Assembly (NCBI GenBank): GCA_012963885.1
Contig: DTUY01000127.1
Location: forward strand, 1 to 32,124
Source of the DNA: Candidatus Poribacteria bacterium
Lineage (GTDB): Bacteria > Poribacteria > WGA-4E > UBA9662
DNA: 32,124 nucleotides
Direction: 5' to 3'
Shown here piece after piece: positions 1 to 7,874 of the stretch. Position 1 is the first letter of the stretch, and each line of letters starts with the position of its first letter. The notes under the pieces were generated by a model. It was not told where the DNA came from, did no database searches, and saw only the letters and a list, made by a program, of their open reading frames with translations. The position numbers and the translations under genes were made by a program.

Positions 1-99
1 GTTTTTGGGGAAATCATTGGGAGCGAATTTTGCGTTTCAGAGTTGAATCCGCCAAATAATTCTTATCGACACGTCAATAAAATCTGGTTGGAGTTCTAA
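1..99 (+). CDS. C-terminal end of an unrecognised protein (partial, cut by window edge)
   Basis: A reading frame is open from the first base and ends at TAA 97-99, giving about 32 residues that end in ...NKIWLEF. The composition is protein-like and the frame runs without a stop from the edge, but the piece is too short to assign to a family. It could be chance. Confidence 0.35.
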   Translation, partial: VFGEIIGSEFCVSELNPPNNSYRHVNKIWLEF

Positions 100-134
100 A
101 ATGAGAAGCAGGTCCACTCGCCTCTTTGCCCTAA

Positions 135-149
135 AACATGAATCATGTT
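135..149. promoter_or_regulatory. 15-bp palindrome, possible operator
   Basis: AACATGA-A-TCATGTT has perfect 7-bp arms around one central base. It lies in the otherwise empty 270-bp stretch between the end of the first ORF and the amidohydrolase start at 370. The size and symmetry suit a dimeric repressor site, but no cognate regulator is next to it. No RNA gene or other ORF was seen in 100-369. Confidence 0.3.
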
Positions 150-369
150 AAGATATTTTAGCCCGTTGGGGAAGCCAAACCTATAAAGTAACTCAAGTAT
201 CCAAGTGAAGGTAAATTTATGATGTGTCGTTCACTGATCTCTCAAACTGACTGTTAAGCTTTTAACCCATAGTTATCGTTTAATAAAAAAATCGACCTTT
301 CTCGAAACTTGAGGGAAACTGTTAACATGTATTTGATATAATTCAATTAACTATCATTAGGATGAATAA

Positions 370-1134
370 ATGATCATTGTTGATACGCATTGTCATACGG
401 GTACCAGCAAGTATGAACCGATTGAGTCTCTACTGTTCCATATGGAGCAAGCTAATGTAAGTAAAGCTGTATTGATCCAACATGCAGGAAACACTGATAA
501 CAGATACCATATCCAATGTCTTCGCTCCTCTCCAAATCGTTTCGCCGCGGCTATGATTGTCGAAGCCAATGACACGGGTGAAAAAATACACCTCTGGGCA
601 GAACAAGGAATCATGGGCATACGTCTCCGTGCTGATTCAAGAGCTGATACTGCCGATCCATTGGCACACTGGAGAGCGGCTGACAAATTAAATCTTGTCG
701 TTAGTGTTCCATGTAGCATATCAACGCTTTTGGGTAATGAATTCAGCCAAATCCTAAATACCTTTCAAGATCTGAAAATTGTTATCGAACATTTGGGTGG
801 TGCCAATCATAGTATGAAACCACCATATCAAGAATTTAAAACGATGTTGGAGCTCTCAAGATATCCTAATTTATTAATTAAGTTACCAGGATTTGGCGAA
901 TTTTGCCAATTACCATACCCTTTTACTGATATTCCGCCAATGGCGCGAATGGTTGTTGAGGCCTTTAGTCCACAACGAGTTATGTGGGGAAGCGATTATC
1001 CTCCAGTTAGTACCAGAGAAGGTTACAATCATTCACTGGAGTTTCCTTTGGACTATTTCTCCGACCTAAGCGCAGAAGATCAAGAATGGATTTTCGGACG
1101 AACGGCTTTATCCATATGGGGATTCTCAAAATGA
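370..1134 (+). CDS. Amidohydrolase-2 family metal-dependent TIM-barrel hydrolase
   Basis: This 254-residue protein is a cytoplasmic amidohydrolase of the Amidohydro_2 (COG2159) type, whose members hydrolyse or decarboxylate small lactones, amides or carboxylates. The N-terminal metal motif DTHCH is at residues 5-9 (H7, H9). A later barrel His lies in VIEHLGG (H141), and the C-terminal WGSDYPP carries the conserved Asp (D209). The length is near the short end of the family. The ATG is preceded by AGGATGA with a 6-base gap, which supports the start. No signal peptide is visible. Its stop is followed immediately, in the same frame, by remains of an FGE-like gene. The substrate cannot be told from sequence. 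Confidence 0.85.
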   Translation: MIIVDTHCHTGTSKYEPIESLLFHMEQANVSKAVLIQHAGNTDNRYHIQCLRSSPNRFAAAMIVEANDTGEKIHLWAEQGIMGIRLRADSRADTADPLAHWRAADKLNLVVSVPCSISTLLGNEFSQILNTFQDLKIVIEHLGGANHSMKPPYQEFKTMLELSRYPNLLIKLPGFGEFCQLPYPFTDIPPMARMVVEAFSPQRVMWGSDYPPVSTREGYNHSLEFPLDYFSDLSAEDQEWIFGRTALSIWGFSK

Positions 1135-1411
1135 GACTGTCGTTCTGGGAAGCTTAGCAAGCGTGAAGTATCCGTGGGTGATAATGAACCGTTTGATATG
1201 GCGGGTGATGTTTGGGAGTGGTGCATTCTATTACGTAGAAAGTGATGGTGAAAATCCGAGAGGACCTGAAACGAGTGAGGGACGTGTTTTACGAGGTGGT
1301 GCATGATACCTAGAGGTTCCCTCCCTCTACCGCTGAGCGGGCGAGCAATTATTCGGATAGCAGTTAAAAAAAACATTGTTGGGTTTCGATGTGCGCAGGA
1401 CATTCGATAAA
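1135..1411 (+). pseudogene. Decayed FGE-sulfatase (SUMF1-like) C-terminal domain
   Basis: Translation by eye recovers the C-terminal landmarks of the formylglycine-generating-enzyme-like domain in two alternating frames. SVGDNEPFDMAGDVWEWC lies in frame 1 (about 1171-1224). NPRGPETSEGRVLRGGA lies in frame 2 (about 1250-1303) and is followed by a TGA. IVGFRCA returns in frame 1 (1375-1395). In intact family members these match the blocks usually seen as GLYDMAGNVWEWC, RVLRGGSW and VGFRCAR. At least two frameshifts and internal stops make this non-functional. The first block begins in frame directly after the amidohydrolase stop. Confidence 0.8.
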
Positions 1412-1440
1412 AAAACCTGGTTTTGGTTTACTGAAATGGT

Positions 1441-1523
1441 GATGTGGTCTATTGCAATTAGACATGAAAAGGCTTCCAACCGAGGCAGAAAGGGAATATG
1501 CTACTCAAGGTGGAAGCAGGTAA
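1441..1523 (+). pseudogene. Decayed FGE-like N-terminal block, displaced behind the C-terminal block
   Basis: DVVYCN is encoded at 1441-1458 and, after stops and a one-base shift, KRLPTEAEREYATQGGSR at 1467-1520, followed by TAA. These match the consecutive family blocks DAVAYCNW and KRLPTEAEWEYAARGG, which normally precede the DMAGNVWEW block. Here they follow the C-terminal GFRCA block, so the order is inverted relative to a real gene. This implies remnants of two tandem copies, or a rearrangement. Confidence 0.75.
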
Positions 1524-1546
1524 GAATTCGAAAATCTGGTTCCGCT

Positions 1547-2209
1547 CTAGGGCTTGATACCTCTCAGCATTTCCCTTTTGCCGCGTGGTCCTGGTAATTT
1601 TTGTACATGGAATCCAACCTTCTGCATAGTCCGTCTTACATCTCCTTTGGCGCAATAAGTTACCAACCCCCCCCCGCTTTTTAAGGCATCAATCATCTTT
1701 ACAAATACATCCTCATTCCACATTTCAGCTTGCGCGTGCGGGGCAAAAGCATCGTAATAGATTAATTCAAACTCTGTCTTGTAGTCGGTGTCCTGTACCT
1801 TACGGATCGATTTTTGGAATTTGTACTGCGGAGTAACTTGAATGGCTGGCCCCCAAGGGCACTGGTGCATCAAATTAAAAACTTTTTGAAACTTTACAGC
1901 TTCCAAAAGTTTTAGATAATTTAATTTAATTGTGCAACTCAAAGGCAGCGGAAACGGCTCAAGGGCATGATAATTTATCAATATTTCTTGATTTATAGTT
2001 TCTAAAAAGGTTAGAAACGCGTTCAGACCAGTACCAAATCCGACTTCTAGGATAGAGAGGGACTCTGAGGAGAAATGGCATAACCCCATTTCTATGAACA
2101 CATGCTTTGATTCCTGAATCGCTCCGTGAATGGAATGATAACGCTCTTTTAAACCAGGAACATCAAGCGTATGAGATCCGTCTCGGGTTGTTATTAGATC
2201 TACGTCCAT
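1547..2209 (-). CDS. mnmD: tRNA 5-methylaminomethyl-2-thiouridine methyltransferase MnmD-like (DUF752)
   Basis: This 220-residue SAM-dependent methyltransferase corresponds to the methyltransferase half of MnmC. It completes the mnm5s2U modification at wobble position 34 of tRNAs read by split codon boxes. Visible family landmarks are TTRDGSHTLDVP near residue 7, YHSIHGAIQESKHVF at 24-38, SAM motif I LEVGFGTGLNAF at 54-65, YYDAFAP with EMW at 151-164, VTYCAKGDVRR at 183-193 and the C-terminal LPGPRGKREML at 205-215. No FAD-oxidase half follows, so it is the stand-alone form. GGGAAA sits five bases before the ATG. The flanking loci are pseudogenes, so this is an intact housekeeping gene in eroded surroundings. 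Confidence 0.88.
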   Translation of the reverse strand: MDVDLITTRDGSHTLDVPGLKERYHSIHGAIQESKHVFIEMGLCHFSSESLSILEVGFGTGLNAFLTFLETINQEILINYHALEPFPLPLSCTIKLNYLKLLEAVKFQKVFNLMHQCPWGPAIQVTPQYKFQKSIRKVQDTDYKTEFELIYYDAFAPHAQAEMWNEDVFVKMIDALKSGGGLVTYCAKGDVRRTMQKVGFHVQKLPGPRGKREMLRGIKP

Positions 2210-2252
2210 GTAATTTCCCGTTGCTAGCTATGCGGGATGTAATTGGTCCAGA

Positions 2253-2926
2253 CTAGGAAAACGTGATAATCTCTCCGGTCCTAGAAGATTCATATGTGGC
2301 GCTAAAAACAGACACGGGTTTTCGGCTTTCTGCGCCGTCGACCATTACCGAATGGTCATCAACAATGGCACCAACCATATCTTCGATAATGTTTTGTTTG
2401 AAAGATCTGGATCAACTTCAAAATCACAAATTGAAGGATCCTCAACTTCCTCGCCTGGATGACACCGAAAGCATCACTTTCAAAGGTTAGAATTACTACG
2501 CCGCAATCTTCAGTTTCAATTTGGTGATTATAATGTTCGGCTATGTCCCTAGACAGTCGCCACCTCTGCTGTAGTTGATTTATTGAATACACCCCTTGGT
2601 TAGCAGCTGATCCGCCTTCAGTCGAATGGTTGCTTCGCCAATCGAGAGGCCAGCTATCATCACAATACGATTGGGCTCGATGCCATTTCATTCGTAGGTC
2701 TTCGAGGATTATCGTGCCCAATGTGCCGCTTTCGATAGCTATGCTTATGGTTAATCGGTCGATACCTTTGTCCAAATCAACAACCTGAACAAGACCGAAT
2801 TTTCAGGCGGTCTTGATGAGTCGGTCACCACTTTTCGAGGCTAATGTCCATCGGTTTGATAGTTAAAGGTGTGCTTGCCAGCTTCGATGGCCCAAATGGC
2901 AAAATCTGCGTGTGTACTGCTTGGTG
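2253..2926 (-). pseudogene. Broken Gfo/Idh/MocA (WlbA-like) NAD(P)-dependent sugar oxidoreductase
   Basis: Conserved blocks of this family are spread over several minus-strand frames. PSSTHADFAIWAIEAGKH (about 2872-2925) is the end of the Rossmann domain. A 138-codon open stretch (2359-2775) carries KWHRAQSYCDDS and NQGVYSINQLQQ. It also carries IETEDCGVVILTFE, the start of the C-terminal sheet domain. After another shift near 2410, NIIEDMVGAIVDDHSVMVDG and YESSRTGEII run to TAG 2253-2255. The dinucleotide-binding start and the EKP lysine motif are missing or unreadable. The order of blocks is normal, so this is one gene killed by frameshifts and a 5' truncation. Confidence 0.8.
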
Positions 2927-2999
2927 TAAAACACTAACTATGTCCAACTAAAAATCCAGGTTAAATAAATTTTTAGTGGATCTGAAAAATCGTTGTTAT

Positions 3000-4952
3000 T
3001 TATAACGAGCGTTTCAGTACAATTCCGTAAAGGCCTACTGCATAAAGCGTCTTTTGATCGGCTAAAGTAATATCGTACAGCCATTGATCAGTACGACTTT
3101 GCTGCTTTATCCACGTCTGCCCACCATTTTCCGTGTAGAGAATAGCGCCTTCACTTCCGACTGCCCAGCCTTTTTTTCGATCCTTGAAAAGAACCCGCCA
3201 CAGAAAGCTGACAGGTTGCCCTTCCTGATATTCCCAGTTGTCTCCTGCGTTCAAAGTATGTAAAATAGTGCCGTTACCACCAACAACCCATCCTTCGTCT
3301 TCAGAGACAAAACAAACATCCATCAGGGGTATGTCAGCGTGACTCTGCTGCCTTTCCCAAGTCTGTCCACCGTCTTCTGTCATCAAGATAACGCCTTGAT
3401 AACCCACTATCCAACCACGTTTCGGATTCACAAAACAAACACCTAAAAGAGGATAATCTACCGGTGATGCCTGTTGAGTCCAAGTCCTCCCACCATCCTG
3501 AGAATGAAGGATTCTGCCTTCATGACCAACTGCCCAGCCTTGATGGGAATTGACAAAGTCGACACCATAGAGTTCATGAAAAGAGCTGGTGTTATCCACA
3601 CTAACATCGTGTGAAGTGGTTTTGGGTGCCGGACAACTACAAGGAATGGAGCAGAAGCAGGAAAACTGGCAAACACAAATGCCCAAATGTCCGTGTTCCT
3701 GAATGGTCGAATAGGCCTGCCATTGTTTTCCACCATCCTCGGTAGCGAAAATAAATCCCCCGTCACCAACAATCCATCCTTGTCGGTGATCAACAAAACG
3801 AATGGTAGCAAACTCACCCGTTGCTTCACTGGTAATTGGGCGCCATTGGTGTCCGCCATCACTAGTATAAAGGATAGTACCGTTGACACCAACTGCCCAT
3901 CCTTCCTGTTCTGATCTAAAAGCGACGCTTTTAAGCGTCGCGTTCGGATTGAGATTCTTGCCTTTCCAAAAGTTCCCTCCATCGGTAGTGTAAAGTAAGC
4001 CGCCCGTTGAAGAGATGACAAACCCATCGGTCTCATTGACAAAGGCAATACCTAGCAGATTAGCATCGGCTGTTCCAGACTCACGACGCTCCCAAGTTCT
4101 GCCGCCGTCCTTTGTCTGGGCAAGAGAGCCTTCATGACCAACTAACCAGCCCTGTTCCTGATCCAGAAAGTAGCCATCGGTGAAATGTTCTCCTGGCGCT
4201 TTTTGGCGGATCCAGGTTTCACCGCCATTGGTTGTGTGTAGTATGGTTCCCCAAGTTCCAAGAACCCAACCTGTTTCACTCGAGACAAACCTCACTTTAT
4301 AAATCGTTTGGTTGGTACCGGAGTCCTGAATCTCCCAGGTTTTGCCTGCATCCATTGTATGCAGGATAGTGCCGGAAACGCCAACAGACCAACCCTCGTT
4401 GTCTGTAATGAAGGTAACATGCCATAAGTGCTGATTCAAACCCGAGTACTGAATTTCCCAGTTTTTACCACCGTTAAGTGTATGAAAAATATAACCTGTG
4501 GTCAAATCGCCGCCAACCACCCATCCTCGATCAGAATCAACAAAGTGAACACCATAGAGTTCAATCTCTCGAGGAATAGGCAGTTGCCGCCAAGTATGAC
4601 CACCATCCTCAGTTCGAAGCACCATTCCAAAGTCACCAACCACCCATCCTCGATCAAGATTAACAAAGTAAAGTTCGTTAAAATTTTCATCAACTGGGCT
4701 GTCATATTTCAACCACGCCTTGCCCTGGTCTACTGTTTTCAAAAGAATACCGCTACTTCCCACAATCCAGCCTACTTCTTTGTTGCTGAAGGAAATCGCG
4801 TTTAATCTGCCGTCCTTGCCTGCAGAACGAACAATCTGCCAGCCCTCACTCGTTATACTGGTTGGATTCTCTCGGTTTTGAAAATGACAACTGATTAAAA
4901 AAGCCTGAACAAAGAACAAAAAAGCGATTATTAATCGATTAATTATAGTCAT
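3000..4952 (-). CDS. YCF48/BNR-repeat beta-propeller lipoprotein
   Basis: The protein has 650 residues from ATG 4952. A GTG 42 bases upstream would also be open, but the ATG puts a lipoprotein signal at the N-terminus (hydrophobic stretch ending LISC, Cys near residue 21) and has GGATGA upstream. The rest is a tandem array of about 13 full repeats of the form GW-x-VG-x2-G-x-IL-x-T-x-DGG-x-TW, each 42-50 residues, plus a final half repeat (VGLYGIVLKRSL). That is enough for two seven-bladed propellers. Such repeats are found in the photosystem II assembly factor Ycf48 and in many secreted proteins of non-phototrophs, where they serve binding or assembly. A Cys-rich insert at residues 426-440 has the spacing CxCx3CxCx3CxC. 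The partner is unknown; it probably sits on the periplasmic face of a membrane. Confidence 0.85.
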   Translation of the reverse strand: MTIINRLIIAFLFFVQAFLISCHFQNRENPTSITSEGWQIVRSAGKDGRLNAISFSNKEVGWIVGSSGILLKTVDQGKAWLKYDSPVDENFNELYFVNLDRGWVVGDFGMVLRTEDGGHTWRQLPIPREIELYGVHFVDSDRGWVVGGDLTTGYIFHTLNGGKNWEIQYSGLNQHLWHVTFITDNEGWSVGVSGTILHTMDAGKTWEIQDSGTNQTIYKVRFVSSETGWVLGTWGTILHTTNGGETWIRQKAPGEHFTDGYFLDQEQGWLVGHEGSLAQTKDGGRTWERRESGTADANLLGIAFVNETDGFVISSTGGLLYTTDGGNFWKGKNLNPNATLKSVAFRSEQEGWAVGVNGTILYTSDGGHQWRPITSEATGEFATIRFVDHRQGWIVGDGGFIFATEDGGKQWQAYSTIQEHGHLGICVCQFSCFCSIPCSCPAPKTTSHDVSVDNTSSFHELYGVDFVNSHQGWAVGHEGRILHSQDGGRTWTQQASPVDYPLLGVCFVNPKRGWIVGYQGVILMTEDGGQTWERQQSHADIPLMDVCFVSEDEGWVVGGNGTILHTLNAGDNWEYQEGQPVSFLWRVLFKDRKKGWAVGSEGAILYTENGGQTWIKQQSRTDQWLYDITLADQKTLYAVGLYGIVLKRSL

Positions 4953-5140
4953 ATTTTCATCCGTGTTAACTTTTCTACCCAGTAGAAAAATCACGTTGGA
5001 AGCATTTTTAAAAGATTTACGGTTTATTTTATCATTTACCTAAACTGATTTGTTTGGATAGCTATTCTGGAGGATATATTCGGTACAGACAATAATTCAG
5101 TACCTCTCCATTGATGATAGAAGGTCCAAATCTCTTGATT

Positions 5141-7188
5141 TCATGGAGTATTGGCTGTCGTGATTGAAATATTATTAACTTCCTTTCCATCCACATAAAA
5201 GATGTAGCTATATCCTTTTTTTACTAGCACAATTTGATACCATCGGAATGTTTCACCATGCCATGGAGCATTAATCCAAATGCCCTCTTTACCCGGCTGA
5301 TTGATGTGAAACGCTATATTACTATCTTTAACGGATGGGTTGTAAATCAAGAACCACTTATTTCTTTCCCCTAACCCTTCATCCTTGGCAACAAAAGCGG
5401 CATTCGGCTTCCCTCTAAGGTTAACCCAAAGCGCAATCGTAAAGTTAGTTCCATTCAGATCCAAGCTCTCATCATTTCCGACATCTACCCAAGCAGTACC
5501 ATCGAACATAAGGGACTTGTTGAATTTCCCGTTTTCCCATTTCGCGCCTTTTAGAACCCCATGATTGCTATAATTTGACAAATCTATCGTGGTGTCACCT
5601 TCACCTTCACCGAATGACATGGCAAGAACTGTCTCAGGGTCTACAGTCATAGTTTCTACGATGCCTGAGTCAAAATGTTTCAGGATTTCTTCCTGAGTTA
5701 AAGACCTTTTCGTCATCAGGAGTTCATCAATAGATCCTGTAAAATAGTTTTCATCTTCAGCTCTGCCAATTTCTAAGGGTGCTATGACGTCTGGAATATT
5801 CGGTAATATTATTTTTTCTACTGGACGAGCAGAAATCACGATAACGTCCTCATCTCTTTCATCACTTAACCGCTGGATTTCCTGGAGAACTTCACTCATT
5901 GGTGTGCTTCGTCCATGTCGCCATTTCATGTCCCAGATGCCATAAGAACCGAATCGTTTCGTGCGGGGATAATAGAATTGATCTTTCTCCAAGTATCCGA
6001 GAACCTCTAGTGTTAAATCGTCAGGTGCTGCCCCAGCAATTAGCATGTTGTCTGCCTTGGATTCTTTGATAAACTGAGCCACCGATTTGCCTTGAGAAAA
6101 GGGATGTTTGTACTCCAAACTAGCTGCTACCAAGCCTCCAACCGAATGCAATCCAAAAAGGATGATAAGCATTGTGTTTAGAACTCTTTTTAACATTGGA
6201 ATATTTAAGAAGCTACAGAAACGTATTTCCTGATAACTATAGCGTGAAAGCCACATCGAAGCGACAAATAACATAAAGAGAAAACCGTGGTGTCGTATCG
6301 AACCATGGTATATTGTATAAAAAAAAGCTAATAAACCTACTTGTCCCGCATAAGTACATGGCTAATACTGTTGGTCTTCTGAGCAATGCAATAACAATAG
6401 ACAATAAGATAAGGATTGATAGAGAAAATTTGATTTCAAAGGCAAAGGGTAATTTATTTAGGTAGTTAGATCCCCAAAAATGTAACGTTGGTTGCGGAAT
6501 CGGAAAAAAGGCTGTTGGCAAGATATTTAAGATATTCTGTAGGTATCTTACATCAAATTTCAGCATCCATGCTTGAGAATGACTCGTTCCTTGGTCCGAA
6601 GCCGGTGTAATTTGCATGATAGCCGTTACAATTCCGATCAATATTAGGGCAAAGCCGATTCCAATTTTCGATTTTTCGGGTCGGTCTGAAGTAAACAGGA
6701 CTTCCAATAATGGCAAAGATGGATATTACAATAATTAGCGCATGAACACTAGTATGGGCTAGTAGAAAAAGGATTAGACCGATAAGTGGGAATTTCCTCC
6801 TCCAAGATTCGAAAAGTATGCAGAAACTGCAGAGCAGTAGTATACCGACAGCATAGTTTCTGCAGATAACGGCGTATTCATAGAAGGAAAAGTAGCCAAA
6901 AGAAAATAACACTTTTTGCAGCCTTGTAAAAGGTGAAAACCTACAAAATAAATAAACCGTTGTTGTGGCGATAATTAGGTGGTATGGCTGCATGATCACT
7001 GGTGAATACGTTATGAATTTGAGTATAAAGAGTCCAAAATGCCATAAGCCGGGATGCCCTTCGTAGTTTTTCAAGACCTTTATTAATTCAAAAGGAGTCT
7101 TACAATCTCTGGCAATTAGCCATGCCTGTATCTCATCCCTCCACATCTCGTGATGCCAAGCTAAGATTGCTCCTGAAAGCAAAAACAT
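5141..7188 (-). pseudogene. Frameshifted GT-C (GT39-like) membrane glycosyltransferase with rearranged LamG pieces
   Basis: The reading frame runs through three segments. At 7188-~6665 there is a first membrane helix, then HHEMWRDEIQAWLIARD, the acidic first-loop motif typical of GT-C-type glycosyltransferase-like membrane proteins, then further helices. At ~6665-~6350 the frame moves, continuing the helices (KSKIGIGFALILIGIVTAIM). At ~6350-5141 it moves again (AGQVGLLAFFYTIYHGSIRH), followed by a soluble tail. Both breaks lie where similarity passes smoothly from one frame to the other. The last 170 residues are LamG material in the wrong order: a C-terminal half (APLEIG..GSIDELLMTKRSLTQEEI) followed by an N-terminal half (MSFGEGEGD..SLMFDGTAWVDVG..FTIALWV) that stops early. 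The start is uncertain because the frame is open only about 25 codons upstream of ATG 7188. Sequencing error could explain the shifts, but not the LamG order. Confidence 0.75.
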
Positions 7189-7412
7189 AGCCGATATTAG
7201 TATGGCATATCCGTTTTCTGACAGTCGCGGAGTATCCTTCGTGACAAATCGCGTTTCTTATGTAAAGTCCTAAAAAGAAGTTGTAAATATTGTATAAAGT
7301 TATGGTAATCTTAAATTTGCGCGCAGAGAACAGAGAAAGGTAAGATAAATAAGTTAGGAAAGGATCAACCTGTAAAAAAGCAAGTACTGGAGTATATTCT
7401 CGGTTAAAACCA

Positions 7413-7465
7413 CCCCTTTGGTGGGGTTTCGATCCGATGACATTCACACTACAAGGCGTTAGTGC
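7413..7465 (-). other. Resemblance to the 3' half of a tRNA-Thr(UGU), probably a remnant
   Basis: Read on the minus strand, GCACTAACGCCTTGTA, then GAATGTCATCGG, ATCGAA and CAAAGGGG follow the order of anticodon loop (UGU), variable loop, T-arm and 3' acceptor of bacterial tRNA-Thr. No matching 5' acceptor (CCCCTTT) is present upstream, and the T-stem pairs poorly, so it is not a working tRNA. The first 17 bases overlap the last codons of the neighbouring ORF. This could be a fragment left at an integration site, or chance. Confidence 0.25.
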
Positions 7466-7829
7466 TTTTCTCCAAAATGAATTCACAGCCTAAACCGTAT
7501 GTACGTGACTCATCCATCAATAATGCCATGTTCGGGAACTGGATGACGTGCCATCCCCCCCTGATTGCTTCAAGCACCGATTGGTAAGGCCAGTCATCAG
7601 GATTAGACGGGATTTCAGATATCTGACCGTTCTCTACCAGAAGGATGCCATGAACCCCGGAAGTTAAAGAGGTCCCACTTGTTTGAAGATAGAGCAAATC
7701 TTGCCTTTGTGGTTCGATATGATTGAATTCTGCCAGCCCCGTATGTAAACTTGCTTCAGTCAGTTCGCCTCGTTTTAATTCCTCAATCCACTGTTTTATT
7801 CGTTGTTGAAACACTTTGTTCGCCTTCAT
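7449..7829 (-). CDS. Hypothetical protein, 126 aa
   Basis: I do not recognise the family. The N-terminal third is helical and charged (QQRIKQWIEELKRGEL). The rest alternates short hydrophobic strands (GVHGILLVENGQ, GGWHVIQFPN, MALLMDE) and ends YGLGCEFILEK. There is no signal peptide or membrane segment. The codon content looks like that of real neighbours. It lies 45 bases downstream of the Zn-alcohol dehydrogenase on the same strand, so it is probably the last gene of that transcription unit. The final codons fall inside the tRNA-like stretch, so the natural C-terminus may have been replaced. Confidence 0.6.
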   Translation of the reverse strand: MKANKVFQQRIKQWIEELKRGELTEASLHTGLAEFNHIEPQRQDLLYLQTSGTSLTSGVHGILLVENGQISEIPSNPDDWPYQSVLEAIRGGWHVIQFPNMALLMDESRTYGLGCEFILEKSTNAL

Positions 7830-7874
7830 TCTATTCTCTGTTATCTCGGTTTTCGATCATTAGCTCTGGCATGT

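Noticed and set aside
3458-4048. Long minus-strand ORF in a second frame inside the YCF48-repeat gene
   Set aside because: It is a shadow of the repeated DNA; its translation has no family features and the main frame shows the regular propeller repeat.
7133-7486. 117-codon ORF upstream of the GT-C gene
   Set aside because: It covers the start of the GT-C frame and the tRNA-like stretch, has no family-like sequence and a composition unlike the neighbours.
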